The notes beneath the pieces are model-generated. The model saw only the letters and a list, made by a program, of their open reading frames with translations. It did not search any database and was not told the DNA's origin. The translations under genes and the position numbers were made by a program. Below, in pieces: positions 25,501 to 35,000 of a stretch of DNA of 64,000 bases. Each line of letters starts with the position of its first letter. Positions within the stretch are counted from its first letter, which is position 1. Origin of the DNA: Anthopleura xanthogrammica. Lineage: Eukaryota > Cnidaria > Anthozoa > Actiniaria > Actiniidae. The stretch spans positions 15,039,291 through 15,103,290 of the forward strand of contig OZ025206.1 in the NCBI GenBank assembly GCA_964019055.1. Direction: 5' to 3'.

Positions 25501-28500
25501 GGTAGTGGTAGTGGTAGTGGTAGTGGTAGTGGTAGTGGTAGTGGTAGTGGTAGTGGTAGTGGTAGTGGTAGTGGTAGTGGTAGTGGTAGTGGTAGTGGTA
25601 GTGGTAGTGGTAGTGGTAGTGGTAGTGGTAGTGGTAGTGGTAGTGGTAGTGGTAGTGGTAGTGGTAGTGGTAGTGGTAGTGGTAGTGGTAGTGGTAGTGG
25701 TAGTGGTAGTGGTAGTGGTAGTGGTAGTGGTAGTGGTAGTGGTAGTGGTAGTGGTAGTGGTAGTGGTAGTGGTAGTGGTAGTGGTAGTGGTAGTGGTAGT
25801 GGTAGTGGTAGTGGTAGTGGTAGTGGTAGTGGTAGTGGTAGTGGTAGTGGTAGTGGTAGTGGTAGTGGTAGTGGTAGTGGTAGTGGTAGTGGTAGTGGTA
25901 GTGGTAGTGGTAGTGGTAGTGGTAGTGGTAGTGGTAGTGGTAGTGGTAGTGGTAGTGGTAGTGGTAGTGGTAGTGGTAGTGGTAGTGGTAGTGGTAGTGG
26001 TAGTGGTAGTGGTAGTGGTAGTGGTAGTGGTAGTGGTAGTGGTAGTGGTAGTGGTAGTGGTAGTGGTAGTGGTAGTGGTAGTGGTAGTGGTAGTGGTAGT
26101 GGTAGTGGTAGTGGTAGTGGTAGTGGTAGTGGTAGTGGTAGTGGTAGTGGTAGTGGTAGTGGTAGTGGTAGTGGTAGTGGTAGTGGTAGTGGTAGTGGTA
26201 GTGGTAGTGGTAGTGGTAGTGGTAGTGGTAGTGGTAGTGGTAGTGGTAGTGGTAGTGGTAGTGGTAGTGGTAGTGGTAGTGGTAGTGGTAGTGGTAGTGG
26301 TAGTGGTAGTGGTAGTGGTAGTGGTAGTGGTAGTGGTAGTGGTAGTGGTAGTGGTAGTGGTAGTGGTAGTGGTAGTGGTAGTGGTAGTGGTAGTGGTAGT
26401 GGTAGTGGTAGTGGTAGTGGTAGTGGTAGTGGTAGTGGTATTTAAAACAATATCCTATATTATGATTAAAGGAGGTCATGGAGCTGATTTGAGCCAATTA
26501 AGACTAAAGACGCCTGAAAAAGTCAATAACAGTATAATTGTACTCGAGATTTATCATTATGCCCTCGTTGCTACCTCGAGGCTAACTAATAATTATTTTT
26601 ATCATAATATTTCCGCACTGAGAAGCTTCGAGTGGATGTATTCCTAATTGAAACCAAAAGTTAAGAGCCAATTAAGACTAAAGACGCCTGAAAAAGTCAA
26701 TAACAGCATCATAATTGTACTTGAGATTTATCATTATGGCCTTCGTTGCTACCTCTAGGCTAACTAATAATTATTTTTACCATAATATTTCCGCACTGAG
26801 AAGCTTCGAGTGGACAGTGCTTCAAGTTTCGAATTCTTTCATGCGATGCGGCCTGGCCACGAGAAACTAAACTCGTAGGTTTGAAACCTATCACGTCCTA
26901 AGAGTTAGATTTTACATTTAAAAATCTTTTAAAGAGAAGCCATTGCTTGCTAGTAGCAAAATACATGTTATATCCTTGAGGGCATGTTTGTTATACGAAT
27001 TAACAGGACTAAACGTCGGCCAAAGTGAATAATGACTAGTGTTTTTAGGGTCGATTGTCTAGATATGCCATCATCATCAACCGCAAAAGCACCAGATAAA
27101 CCAAACCATTAGACTTGAACTTGGACGCTTCAGTAAGCCTGGTGCTTACGGCGACTACACTTACTGGACCAGTAAATAAATGCAAAACCTACGTTGAGTT
27201 AACTATAGATTAGATCGAATACTTTGCTGATAATTTATCAAAGAGATAGGTATCAAAACTGCGATGAATTGAAAAATGTACTATAGATTGGAAAGCACAT
27301 GAGAGACAAGGGTGGGGTAACACGTGCTAATCCCTTCATAAATATAGCCACTATACATAAATCCACTCAGTTTATGTTTTAATTCTAGATCTTCTTTAAA
27401 AGTTAGACTTCTTAGCATCTGTACACGTCAGTCCAAACAAGGCAAACAAGTACAGGTTAAGGATTTTTCCCCTCAATTTCGGATTGTAGCATTGACTTCT
27501 TAATTTGATTTATTTTTAATAACGTTATCCGTCCATCTTTCTGGCTGCCTGCCTGGCTCCACTAGTGTGTCAGTTTGTCTGCGTGCCTGCATTGGTCGAT
27601 TGGTCGGTTTTGCGGGTGGTTATCCGATCGATCCATCGATCCATCGGTCAGCTTGTCGGTTGTTAGTTGTTAGTTGTGAACTGCGTCAAATCTGATTTTG
27701 TATACAGCTATTTCAAAAAAGGTTGGTGAAGGTTTCCCTGCATGTCGCTTGTTGCATGCTGCATGTTGCTTACAAAGCTTGAAATTTATCAGTATATTCA
27801 TATGTAAATGATGTCAGCACAGAAGAAAATATGTTGGAAAAACATGCAGACAAAGTTTGAGAAAATTCCATATTGATGTGATCTTTCGTTGCTTGAATCC
27901 ACATCACCCATACTGCATTTCGGGCTAGCTTGGTATGCAGCATGCAACCTTTTTTGAAATAGCTGTATATCGGTGGTTTTGTAACCCGATGTGTCTGTTA
28001 CAATCACAATATATAGAGTGCAAATGATGGTTCTAGTGACAGACAAGGCCAACTAGGACAGTCTGAGCCGGTAATTTCCCGTTGCTTAACCTAACATGAA
28101 TGCGCTCTTGTTGTAACAGTAATAAGGAAATGAGGACAAGATGTTTAATCGTTTCCTACGATTGAGACGTTTATTGTTTATACAAAAGCATAGAAGCGGT
28201 TAAGTGCGATGCGCAAAGACTGAAGAAGAATCAGTTATGAAACTATATGGATTCAGAACGAATATTGAGAGAGGAATTATATTATGAATGAAAGGAAAAA
28301 TAAACAAAAAATAAAGCAGTCTTGCTCGCAACCGAATGGATAAATAAATGAAATCGAAGCAAGATTTTTTCTCAGCATGGCGATAGCTCTTGTAAATTCG
28401 TCTCACGTCACTAAATCCTGTTTTGCGATACTTCCCAACATAGATATATATATATATCTTATAATCTATTCTATAATTGGCATCTTGATAATAAACCAAA

Positions 28501-31500
28501 GTCTGCTTCGGCATTTTGTATATTTTACAGCACGTTATCCATATTTGGAGCGGTAAAATATTTCCGACTTCAAAACGCATACATTTTTGGCTTTATCTGG
28601 TAGACGCATATGCTTGTATTGTAATATTGTTTTGACCTCGGTAAAGGAAGAAAAAAGCGATTGTGTTTCGCTATGTGTGCGGGATTTTTGCGGTATATCT
28701 CTTTTTCCGATGCAGCAATTCTTATATTTTTGTAACCACTTTGCAGTTTAAACATTTTTTGTTGTGCAGCTGTGTATGTTTTAGAATTCATAAAAATGGC
28801 TTTGGCAAAGGCTTTACAGTAGACTCAGATAGCAATTTTTTCGGTTCCTATGGTCTGTTTTGAAAGAGTAACGTGTACAATAAACTTCCAAAACTGCATG
28901 AAATAATGCAGATCTGATATGGCAATAGCTAAAAGTAAGACTTTCTAAAAGTATGTGCCCTGAACAGACTATATGTGCCATGATAACACACGCTAACACA
29001 GTCCATCTGTCTGTCCACTTATCTATGCATACAGACAGACAGACAGACAGACAATATCATCATAATGTTAAACCTTCATGAATACAAAACAAGCAAATAC
29101 AACAAGGTACAAATTCCATGACCATATTGACAAATTCTTTATCAATTGCCTACCAACTCCAAAAAAGGCTTTATTTTCAAATAATCATGCAGCTTCCAAT
29201 AGCGATAAGTAGAGTCGTGTACAGACCACGATACGCCTGGTGTAAGCAGCACAATAACGTTAACCAGCCTTGTAGATCGCAGTTAAGATATTATTCTGAT
29301 TTAAAGTCTCACGCAACCATTCATTATTGGTGACATGCTGTTAAGTTAAACATGACATCAAATGCAAATCCTGTTCCTTCTATTTAGTATGTATTTACTT
29401 ATTTTCTGTCTTTGCTGATAGCAAATAGAAGTACTGAACTCTATACAGAACCGCATTTATTTACATCAAATATCGATGTATATCTAGGCCCGATAGGTTC
29501 GTTTTCGTCATGCAGGCTGTGTAATGTTAAGGTGCCCGAGTTAGTTGTACGTCCCGAATACCCAGAATCCAACAATAATTCCCGGCTCTAGTTAGACATC
29601 TTACAGACTACTTAACTTTGCATAATCCATCCAAATAGTCCTGAGTGCTCTATTCTAGATCTGACTGGTATGGAGAACCTTATAGCAGATCCCAATGTGT
29701 TGGGATATGTTGCGTGTATGACCCGTAATAGCTAATCCTACCTAAATGCGTCTGCAATCTGAATACAAAGCCCTTAGACTTTAAAAGGTTATTATCTAAA
29801 TCACGAGCGCTCTTTGAAAATATCAGAACGAGCAATGACTGAAACCATCTATGCCTTCGTGGTCCATTACCTGACCATTTAAAGATGCACATCATGTGGA
29901 CCAATGGCTTGAAGAAAATAATCAACAGGCTGCAAGAACTCGATGCAAAATGGCCGCTGCATATTAGGTCGCTTTGGCCAGCTCTGTCAAGTGGAATCAA
30001 TTAAGCACTAAATGGCAGCCAGATCACATCTTATCTTCATATCATTATGTATATTGGACATCCAGACTTAAATATCGCAAATTTTATCAGTTCTAATGAA
30101 GGATCCAGAGCAACGATTGCCTCTCAGATTACCAGAATATTTATTGCCAATTATACTACACTGTATTGGCACATTCTACTCGATATAGACTTGGGAATAC
30201 CTCATTGTCCGCTAATGAGAGCTATTAATCGTGCACAAAAAAAGAATGCAGAAAATGATATCAATTATATTCCTAAATCCAAGGAATTTTTGTTATTTCA
30301 GTAAACTTTAAATAATAACGTTAAGCCCTTTCAATTTGTTGGATCCTTTTGATAGCAAAAGGACCGCTAGAAAAACGTCTGTTTTCTTTAAATAAAGACT
30401 CCGATAAACTTTAAGGAGAACTAAAAGGAACGGCAGAAGCACTATTATTTTTTATTTATATACAACTTCTTTGTGCACACAGCAGATGTGAGATTATTGA
30501 ATGCTGTCATTCATGTGAATCGGAAGGTTAACTATTTGGGATTCAATACATGCGGCGTATCAGTAATGAAAATGGTCCAGGGTGCTCGAACTTTGCTATA
30601 GATGAAAAGTACAGTTATTCCCGCCGTCTTCCAATGTTGCTTATTGACCTTTGGGCAAGTTGTAGTATAACTAGCCAGACCATTTGCATACCTTTGTTCA
30701 AAAAATCATTTTATATACATGTATAATACAGTTCTGACATTTGCAGTCATTTTTCAAGTTGGACAAGTTAAGACTAATAATATTTTTTTTCGATGGAGCG
30801 AATGGAAATATATCTGTAAACAGTGCAGGCAATTAATCGCTCATAAATTCAAATCCTTTTGGGAACCAAACAAAGAATTGCACCTTGTTGAAACTTCAAG
30901 GCCTTTCTTAGAGGATTAATCTATTCAAACTTCAAAAATTCACAATTGATTAGAATATTTTTACTACATTTGTGATATCAAAACCACGTGAATCGGTGAA
31001 AACCTTTCAAAAAAAACCTTTGTTTTCTCGTACGTATCCGTATTCACCTCACAAAAATTGTAATAAAATAATAAAAGTACTAAATCGAAAAAGGAAATCA
31101 AATTAATACACAGTGTTATGCACACAAAGAGTACTAGAATTTTTAAATAAAAACTTAGAAAACAATTGTTATTCAGTCAGAAAGACTCAGTTGAAATATC
31201 AAAACAGCCAGCAATAGAATATTTGTTCCCAGTGTTCATGTAACTGTTTTAATATTGCTATCTTTAGTTCACGTAACACTGACCTTGTTCTAAGCTGAAG
31301 CCTCGTTCTTTAAGGGTACATGTATTTGTATATGGACTGTCATAAGTCGTCATTAATTTACACACTCGTCTCAATGAATAAAGAACCGGTCTTATTAAAC
31401 CTTGTCTCTTAAAAAAAAAATAACTCGGTTGCTGTAGCAATAAAACACACATACCTTCACCAAAAGAACCATAGAACGCATTACAAGCAAATAACAAGAG

Positions 31501-31515
31501 TAGAATCGCTGTCAT
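7425..31515 (-). CDS. Multi-WAP / Ig / ZP-domain transmembrane protein (21 exons)
   Basis: Predicted 1281-residue type I membrane protein. Coding exons in transcript order: 31455-31515, 25233-25400, 24435-24602, 22772-22930, 21991-22191, 21222-21446, 20529-20591, 20376-20441, 20070-20135, 19572-19679, 19122-19196, 18455-18721, 17842-18147, 17036-17185, 16766-16930, 16085-16357, 14930-15229, 10023-10360, 9251-9504, 8296-8579, 7425-7573. All borders are GT/AG and the joined frame is open. Domain order: signal peptide (1-19), WAP x5 (21-303), Thr/Lys/Pro-rich linker (304-453), Ig, Ig (454-644), WAP x2 (645-749), Ig, Ig (750-940), ZP (941-1195), RLRR furin-type site (1200-1203), TM (about 1239-1259), 22-residue tail. 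All junctions up to the ZP domain are phase 1. WAP folds usually inhibit proteases or act as antimicrobials and ZP modules polymerise, so an extracellular filament or matrix role is inferred. The start is the ATG preceding a hydrophobic core; upstream in-frame codons are not ATG. The full-length join across 14930 to 10360 rests mainly on the plus-strand paralogue. Confidence 0.8.
8296..10360 (-). CDS. Exons 18-20: ZP domain and furin-type site
   Basis: Exons 10023-10360, 9251-9504 and 8296-8579 encode a bipartite zona pellucida domain. The ZP-N part shows VRCHKDTMYIDL, LSNSSCRAT, APLMGCGTVAKF and IPFSCFYTKEG. The ZP-C part shows FELGMSLYRDESF, the diagnostic DRCYATPTQNP and CAMDPTVKFY, HCHLIVCNAS and SRCSQGC. 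GRLRRS follows directly and fits a consensus furin cleavage site, as in ZP precursors that are cut before polymerising. The phases (1-0, 0-2, 2-1) are identical in the plus-strand paralogue. Confidence 0.9.
9028..9158. mobile_element. CRE-bearing MITE family, copy 1
   Basis: Ends tatagaccc and ggggtctgta, internal inverted arms cagctcaatttggaggac and gtcctccaaattgagct, and an embedded TGACGTCA. Located in the intron between ZP exons 19 and 20. Confidence 0.75.
11392..11800. mobile_element. 409-bp element with about 48-bp terminal inverted repeats
   Basis: Left end caccactttcacattcccat continues to gcgttttt plus a G run; the right end is its reverse complement (cccaaaaaacgcaaagcatt ... gaaagtggtg). 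Non-autonomous DNA transposon-like, in the intron before the ZP exons. Confidence 0.8.
12031..12171. mobile_element. Nested hairpin element
   Basis: Left cttattgactgag and right ctcagtcaataag with long inner arms (tccgaacgggaaaatatttg against caaatattttcccgttcgga). The loop itself is a smaller hairpin around gcgcagcg. A flanking inverted pair (atcatatgaccac at 12179, ggtcatatgat near 12384) suggests a larger composite element. Confidence 0.8.
12561..12600. repeat. Four copies of TTTCATGTTC
   Basis: 10-bp unit repeated four times with one change in the first copy. Confidence 0.9.
13515..13584 (-). CDS. Alternative internal first exon (second signal peptide) for a ZP-only isoform
   Basis: The ATG at 13584 opens a 23-residue signal-peptide-like sequence beginning MAYLGIYVFISILVYANG, ending at the donor ACAG|GTAAG in phase 1. 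Joined to the acceptor at 10360 it stays in frame (70+338+254+284+149 bases = 364 residues plus stop), giving signal peptide, ZP, furin-type site and TM without WAP or Ig. It could instead be the first exon of a separate ZP-only gene, with the upstream WAP/Ig exons ending elsewhere. No such internal exon was found in the paralogue. Confidence 0.6.
14930..16357 (-). CDS. Exons 16-17: second Ig pair (type A, then type B)
   Basis: Exon 16085-16357 is type A: IRLVC, PFEGWFDSYG, then GGKYVCQG. Exon 14930-15229 is type B: KFVWYRRGRPIDL, RYSVSPSGSLGIRR, MGLYTLKI, again without the F-strand Cys. The pair repeats the order of exons 12-13, showing that an Ig-Ig module was duplicated. The donor CAAG|GTATG leaves phase 1, which fits the ZP exon at 10360 exactly. 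Confidence 0.8.
15346..15484. mobile_element. CRE-bearing MITE family, copy 2
   Basis: Same layout: aaccttgcgcgtgacgtcaa at the left, agcagctcaatttgg arm, cctccaaattaagctgcatt arm and gcaaggggtctata at the right. Intron between exons 16 and 17. Confidence 0.75.
16454..16743. mobile_element. 290-bp hairpin MITE with 113-bp arms
   Basis: Arms 16454-16566 and 16631-16743 are reverse complements with one mismatch, separated by a 64-bp spacer. Outer ends read TAGAGTGCTTAC and GTAAGCACTCTA, compatible with TA target sites. Inserted in the intron directly after WAP7 exon 15. Confidence 0.9.
16766..17185 (-). CDS. Exons 14-15: WAP domains 6 and 7
   Basis: Exon 17036-17185 (GKCP, SCL, ECTT, DCAK, SCCSDGC, KTC) and exon 16766-16930 (GYCP, DKCP, KECS, HCYG, KCCSDSC, RC) each carry eight correctly spaced WAP cysteines between two phase-1 borders. 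The donor of exon 15 lies 22 bases from a 290-bp hairpin element in the following intron. Confidence 0.85.
17298..17440. mobile_element. CRE-bearing MITE family, copy 3
   Basis: Left tatagactccttgcacgtga followed by cgtcaaagcagctcaatttg; right cctccaaattgagctgcatt and aaggggtcta. Intron between exons 13 and 14. Confidence 0.8.
17842..18721 (-). CDS. Exons 12-13: first Ig pair (type A, then type B)
   Basis: Exon 18455-18721 is an Ig domain with canonical cysteines (VKAVC and GGEYTC) and the tryptophan in PFEGWYDPKG; this is type A. Exon 17842-18147 is an Ig-like domain with the core tryptophan (KYEWM), the strand signature RYSVTPGGTLIIKD and DKGTYSV, but no cysteine where the F-strand Cys should be; this is type B. 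Both are phase 1-1. Confidence 0.8.
19122..20591 (-). CDS. Exons 7-11: mini-exons encoding a Thr/Lys/Pro-rich linker
   Basis: Small phase 1-1 exons at 20529-20591, 20376-20441, 20070-20135, 19572-19679 and 19122-19196. The first three encode related 21-22 residue units: a start like DPxV or GPAV, then Thr-rich sequence, then a KTKSR or PTSR core near the end. They look like tandem exon duplications forming an extended, probably O-glycosylated spacer between the WAP block and the first Ig. The plus-strand paralogue lacks the block. For exon 11 an alternative donor at 19128-19127 is possible but would break the phase-1 pattern. Confidence 0.65.
21052..21168. mobile_element. GC-rich transposon-end-like fragment
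   Basis: A G-rich block with ggggtgcgcacccccc, then a right end reading aatcctggatccgcccctg, a shape common to DNA transposon termini. Family not resolved. Confidence 0.3.
21222..25400 (-). CDS. Exons 2-6: five N-terminal WAP domains
   Basis: Five phase 1-1 exons (25233-25400, 24435-24602, 22772-22930, 21991-22191, 21222-21446) each encode one whey acidic protein four-disulfide core. The eight-cysteine spacing is visible, including the central CC pair and the final C-x(3)-C, for example PECP, KKCP, NQC, SEC, RCC, GC, RC in exon 2 and the KCCMDYNCGKKC end of exon 3. Exon 5 extends into a Pro-rich tail, and exon 6 into a Thr-rich stretch that starts the linker. WAP domains in other animals inhibit serine proteases or kill microbes; which applies here cannot be read from sequence. 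Confidence 0.85.
23277..23945. repeat. Tandem array, three copies of a 223-bp unit
   Basis: Three near-identical units; taatgaaacc recurs at 23288, 23511 and 23734 (spacing 223). Units contain a cgttcccctgtctgtgcgcg core and a gcgcgctccaaacatctc segment. Located in the intron between WAP2 and WAP3 exons. Confidence 0.9.
24684..24840 (+). mobile_element. Possible tRNA-derived SINE head
   Basis: gggtggcgtcgcggtagtag followed by actcgcctgtgatctcgggt and tcgg resembles RNA polymerase III A and B boxes at tRNA-like spacing. No clear target-site duplication or tail was delimited. Confidence 0.35.
25441..26440. repeat. Pure 1-kb GGTAGT hexamer array
   Basis: About 167 consecutive GGTAGT units with no interruption in the printed sequence. 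The array lies in the first intron of the minus-strand gene, its edge 40 bases from the exon 2 acceptor. The long Val and Tyr-His reading frames across it are artefacts. Confidence 0.98.
26491..26815. repeat. Two-copy tandem duplication, period 174 bp
   Basis: gagccaattaagactaaaga starts at 26491 and again at 26665. The copies differ by a few substitutions and a short indel and end in gaagcttcgagtgga. Intron 1 of the minus-strand gene. Confidence 0.85.
27701..27969. mobile_element. Inverted-repeat element family with AGCTAT ends, copy 2
   Basis: Ends tatacagctatttcaaaaaa and ttttttgaaatagctgtata. The interior shares catatgtaaatgatgtcagc and acatgcagacaaagttt with the copy at 7063. Intron 1 of the minus-strand gene. 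Confidence 0.8.
29031..29052. repeat. ACAG microsatellite
   Basis: Five to six consecutive acag units; a partial complementary ctgtctgtcc lies just upstream at 29006. Confidence 0.9.
31455..31515 (-). CDS. Exon 1: signal peptide of the minus-strand WAP/Ig/ZP gene
   Basis: The ATG at 31515 opens MTAILLLLFACNAFYGSFG, a short n-region, a hydrophobic core and a small-residue cleavage zone. The donor GAAG|GTATGTGT leaves one base of the next codon (phase 1), matching exon 2. The open frame extends about 20 bases upstream only through non-ATG codons (a TTG), so the ATG is preferred. Confidence 0.75.
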
Positions 31516-31812
31516 TTCTCCTGGACTGCGCGACAAGCAGAAGATAACCTATCTGTTGACTTAACCAGCGCTTACATTCAAGCCTGTATGTCATGGACCG
31601 TGACTGCAGTCTTGGGTACGAATGAATTACCTTGCTTGATCACGCTCAAGAGAAGTGGTAACAATACCGTAACAATAGACACGATACGCGATTGGTTTCC
31701 GTAGAAAAGTGATGGGTCCCTGATAACTTGAATATCGCCGGCTATAATTAAACGGGCTCACCCTAATTCTGTGGTATTATCGAAATGTAAACGGAGTAAT
31801 TCCAAAGTCAAC

Positions 31813-32028
31813 ATGTCTGTCGTATTGAAGGCCAAACCTTCAGCAGTACACGCAAAAGGGAGAGGTTCTTTCAAAAGCACCGGAAATTTGAACCCAAGAG
31901 ATTTCAATAGCCTTTTCATGCTGCTCCGTAATGTCGGTCAAACTATTGAAATGAAAAGATTGCCAGAACATTTAGCTAGCGTTAAACTGTTAAGAGAAAA
32001 ATCAATCAACGTTTCATACAGAGATTAG
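31813..32028 (+). CDS. Possible small gene of unknown function (71 codons)
   Basis: ATG at 31813 (caacATGt) opens a 71-residue basic ORF beginning MSVVLKAKPSAVHAKGRGSF and ending SINVSYRD-stop. It lies about 0.3 kb upstream of the minus-strand gene's start and reads divergently. An ATCAATAAAAACG polyadenylation-like sequence occurs about 0.2 kb downstream (near 32230). No domain recognised. It may be chance, a first exon or a promoter-associated transcript. Confidence 0.25.
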   Translation: MSVVLKAKPSAVHAKGRGSFKSTGNLNPRDFNSLFMLLRNVGQTIEMKRLPEHLASVKLLREKSINVSYRD

Positions 32029-35000
32029 CGGTATAGAATTTCACTATTGCACGTTCGTAAAGGACAGGTTTTCTTTTTCAAAGGAAGAAATCTTTGACAA
32101 TATCATCTAGCATGCTTGTTTTTCTATCATATCGTCTTGATCGTCTTGGGTTATCAGTTTCAACTTTGGACAATTTGTTTCCTATATTTGTGCAATATTC
32201 ATTACTCTAAGGAACAGGAGGTGTTTGGTATCAATAAAAACGAAAATGAGGCTTGTTGTCCCAGATGAATAGGACAGCTGCCAGAGTGAGAAAGGAAACA
32301 CTAAAATGTACTTTTTTGTTAGTTGAAATAAAAAAATGACTATTTATGGACAAAAATTCAAAAAATGTTTTGCCAACTGACAACTTCGTTTTCATTCATA
32401 TCTTTGGTACCAGTTTTCTTTTCGAGAATTTTGCTTGAATATTGCCGATGTATATAGTGTTTAGAGCCAGTTCGAATTTTATTGGATGCTATCGGGAAAA
32501 TACCAGAGGAATGTCACAAACTGCATCGATAAAGAGTGACTTCGATCTTTTGTATCTTCCAAGCCTGACTTTCAGTATATTCTTGAGAGTGGTCTATTCT
32601 GCCATGTTGCCATGTTTTATATCTCGGTAAAACTCTATTCTTTCCGCAGTTTTTGCAGTTCTTCCTTTTCCTTTGGTGCAGATTCACACAAACCTTTGAC
32701 CTGCGGCCTTCATTCAGTCCGAAACTCCAATGATCAAATTTGTCTCAAGCAGTCAATGTTTATAAACAATATCCATATGTTAAGTCTAGTGTACACCACC
32801 CTAATGTACTTGATCTGCGCAAGAACTTTTGATTGTCAGTTCTAATAGAAGTAGTAGTCTCCTTGGACTTCATTCCAATTAATTTCCCCACTGTTTGAAG
32901 AAGCCCCTCACTTCGCGTATGTCACTTTAAACAATGGTAAGCTTTGGATACTCAACAACAATCATCAAAGCAAATTCAAGGCTTACGAGGTCTTTTCATT
33001 GATAACCTAAATAGCTTGATGAGTACATAAAACTAAAGTCTTCTTCCCACCAGATGTGTCAAAAATGGTTTATGGATGTTTTATTTTAATGAAAATCCTA
33101 ACATTAATTAGAGTCGTCCCGAGGGATGTTCTGTACATACCAGACAGTATGATACTATTCTGCCCTCCCTGAAGCGCCAAGGGATATATGTCAACATATT
33201 GATTTGAATTGTCCATTGTATAGATATATATACATTAATGTGATCGATATCTTATCCGAGGGGTTTTTTCACTGGTTACCTATCAGCGTTCCCATTCCAA
33301 AGCATTTCCTTGAAGACCCAGTGACTCCGACGATGCTTAGGTATCCAAAACGTGATACTACCTTGTTTTATATGTTGGACAGAGGCACAAACAATCTATT
33401 TTTTTAAATGTATTTTGCACTTCCAATAACTACATCGTTGCCTCAGCTTTGCAATCTATAAAAACCGATTCTACCAAAATGCCCTTTACTATAAGAGTCA
33501 TTGCTCGGATGTCGGCCGAGCCATTTTTGCCATTGTTTTGTTTCAATTAAACATTCCTAATAAAGCAAATAAATAAAAATACAGACGACTTAATTAAATC
33601 ACCCTCCTATGGATACAAACAATGCATATCGATAAGGATCCATTGTATCCCCAGCAATCCCGACGAGACCCCCCTTTGGGTATAGTGGTATGGATGATAT
33701 GAATACTTTAGGAAATATCCCTCCTATTGTTTGCTTGAACATCCCTCCCTCTTGTTGAACTAGCCCCCTACGAGTTTAGATATCGATAGTATTCGAAATA
33801 CCCTGCATCCCTGCTGTTAGCATAAAACCTCGATAAACTGAATAACACAACTGATAACTTTTTCTTTGGGAACTTAAAATGTAAAACCTGCGAAGCGGCC
33901 CTGCGAAGCGGTTGGAGTGAGATTTTGATTTTGGGACCACTGGAGAGAGGGGAGGGGGATTTAGATGTCGGGCACTACGATGACTACAGCAACGTCAACC
34001 AAAACAGCATTTTTATAAGTGAATTTCAAACCAAATTGAAGCCAGGAAACTGTGGGTTGCGTAGTAGTGAGAGCGTGGCATGAGTCGAGTTGTTGGTTGA
34101 AATTGGTTCTCTCTTGTGCTGCGAGAGTTTTATCCTTAAAATCAATTTATCATAGTAAATTCCAACTAAATGGAAGAAGAGCACTCCTTGTTAATGTTAG
34201 CCAACCTTTAGCTTGCCATAGTTCCGTTTTTTAGTAATCTTATCTTGACTTCTCTAGCTTGAATTGAAAGAGGGTAATGAATGAATTCATGAAAATGAAG
34301 CAATTACAAAATTAATTAATTAATGGAAAAAATCAGGGGGAAATGGTTGGTTTTTAAGTACATTTTTGCTAGAGTTATATATGAATATCATATGTCCACC
34401 CACCAGGATAGTTTAATGAAAAGTAACAGGAGGATAACTTAACCTTTTTACATCTAATCCTATTTAGGCTAGACGTGCTATCGGGTTTGAGGTACCTTCA
34501 GTCAAAAAGAGCGATGATTTCAGGGGATAGGCACATGCACCTTTATGACACCGACCACAATTTCTTTACATAATTGCACGCGAGGGTAGAGAAAGATATA
34601 TCCTTGGCTAGACAAAGTTAAGTAAATTCATTATTGTCTGGTAGTCTAGTAGAGCTAACTTTGCTTTAATCCCCCTAGGTTATTCATGTTTTTGAGAAAA
34701 ATTAGGGAGGAACTTGTGGGTTAAATTCCAGGTGACATCGTGGGTTCTAAATTTTAACTTCTTTCTATATATGCGCGATTGGTTTCAAAAAAGACGTCTT
34801 GTTCTAACTTTCGTAGATTAAGCCTCTTCTTTTCCCTCTCCTCCTTCTTCTCCTTCTTTTTTTCTTTTCTCTCTTTCCCCTTTTGCAAGGAAATTACACT
34901 CTTAATTAAACAATCCATCTTAAAAGACTAGCACCTTGGAATTTGGGGCGTTATTGGCAAAAAATTGGATCATTTTATTGTAGAACTGAAGAAAAAATCC

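Larger units (their letters stand above)
26816..31454. other. Rest of intron 1 of the minus-strand gene
   Basis: Contains the element at 27701-27969 and the ACAG microsatellite. Open frames near 28.2-28.9 kb and 30.0-30.3 kb have no recognisable domain or convincing splice context. No extra WAP exon was seen, though one cannot be excluded. Confidence 0.45.

Noticed and set aside
25441..26440. Interstitial telomeric repeat
   Set aside because: The unit GGTAGT is not TTAGGG in any rotation or strand.
25376..26647. Long ORFs of poly-Val (plus) and Tyr-His repeats (minus)
   Set aside because: They exist only because the GGTAGT unit is a multiple of three without stops; no coding context.
30047..30304. 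85-codon ORF beginning with a GHPDLNIANF segment
   Set aside because: No recognisable domain, stops in the preceding sequence and no convincing splice sites; may be a relic or chance.
31516..31536. N-terminal extension of the minus-strand WAP/Ig/ZP protein
   Set aside because: The frame continues upstream only to a TTG; the ATG at 31515 already begins a good signal peptide.
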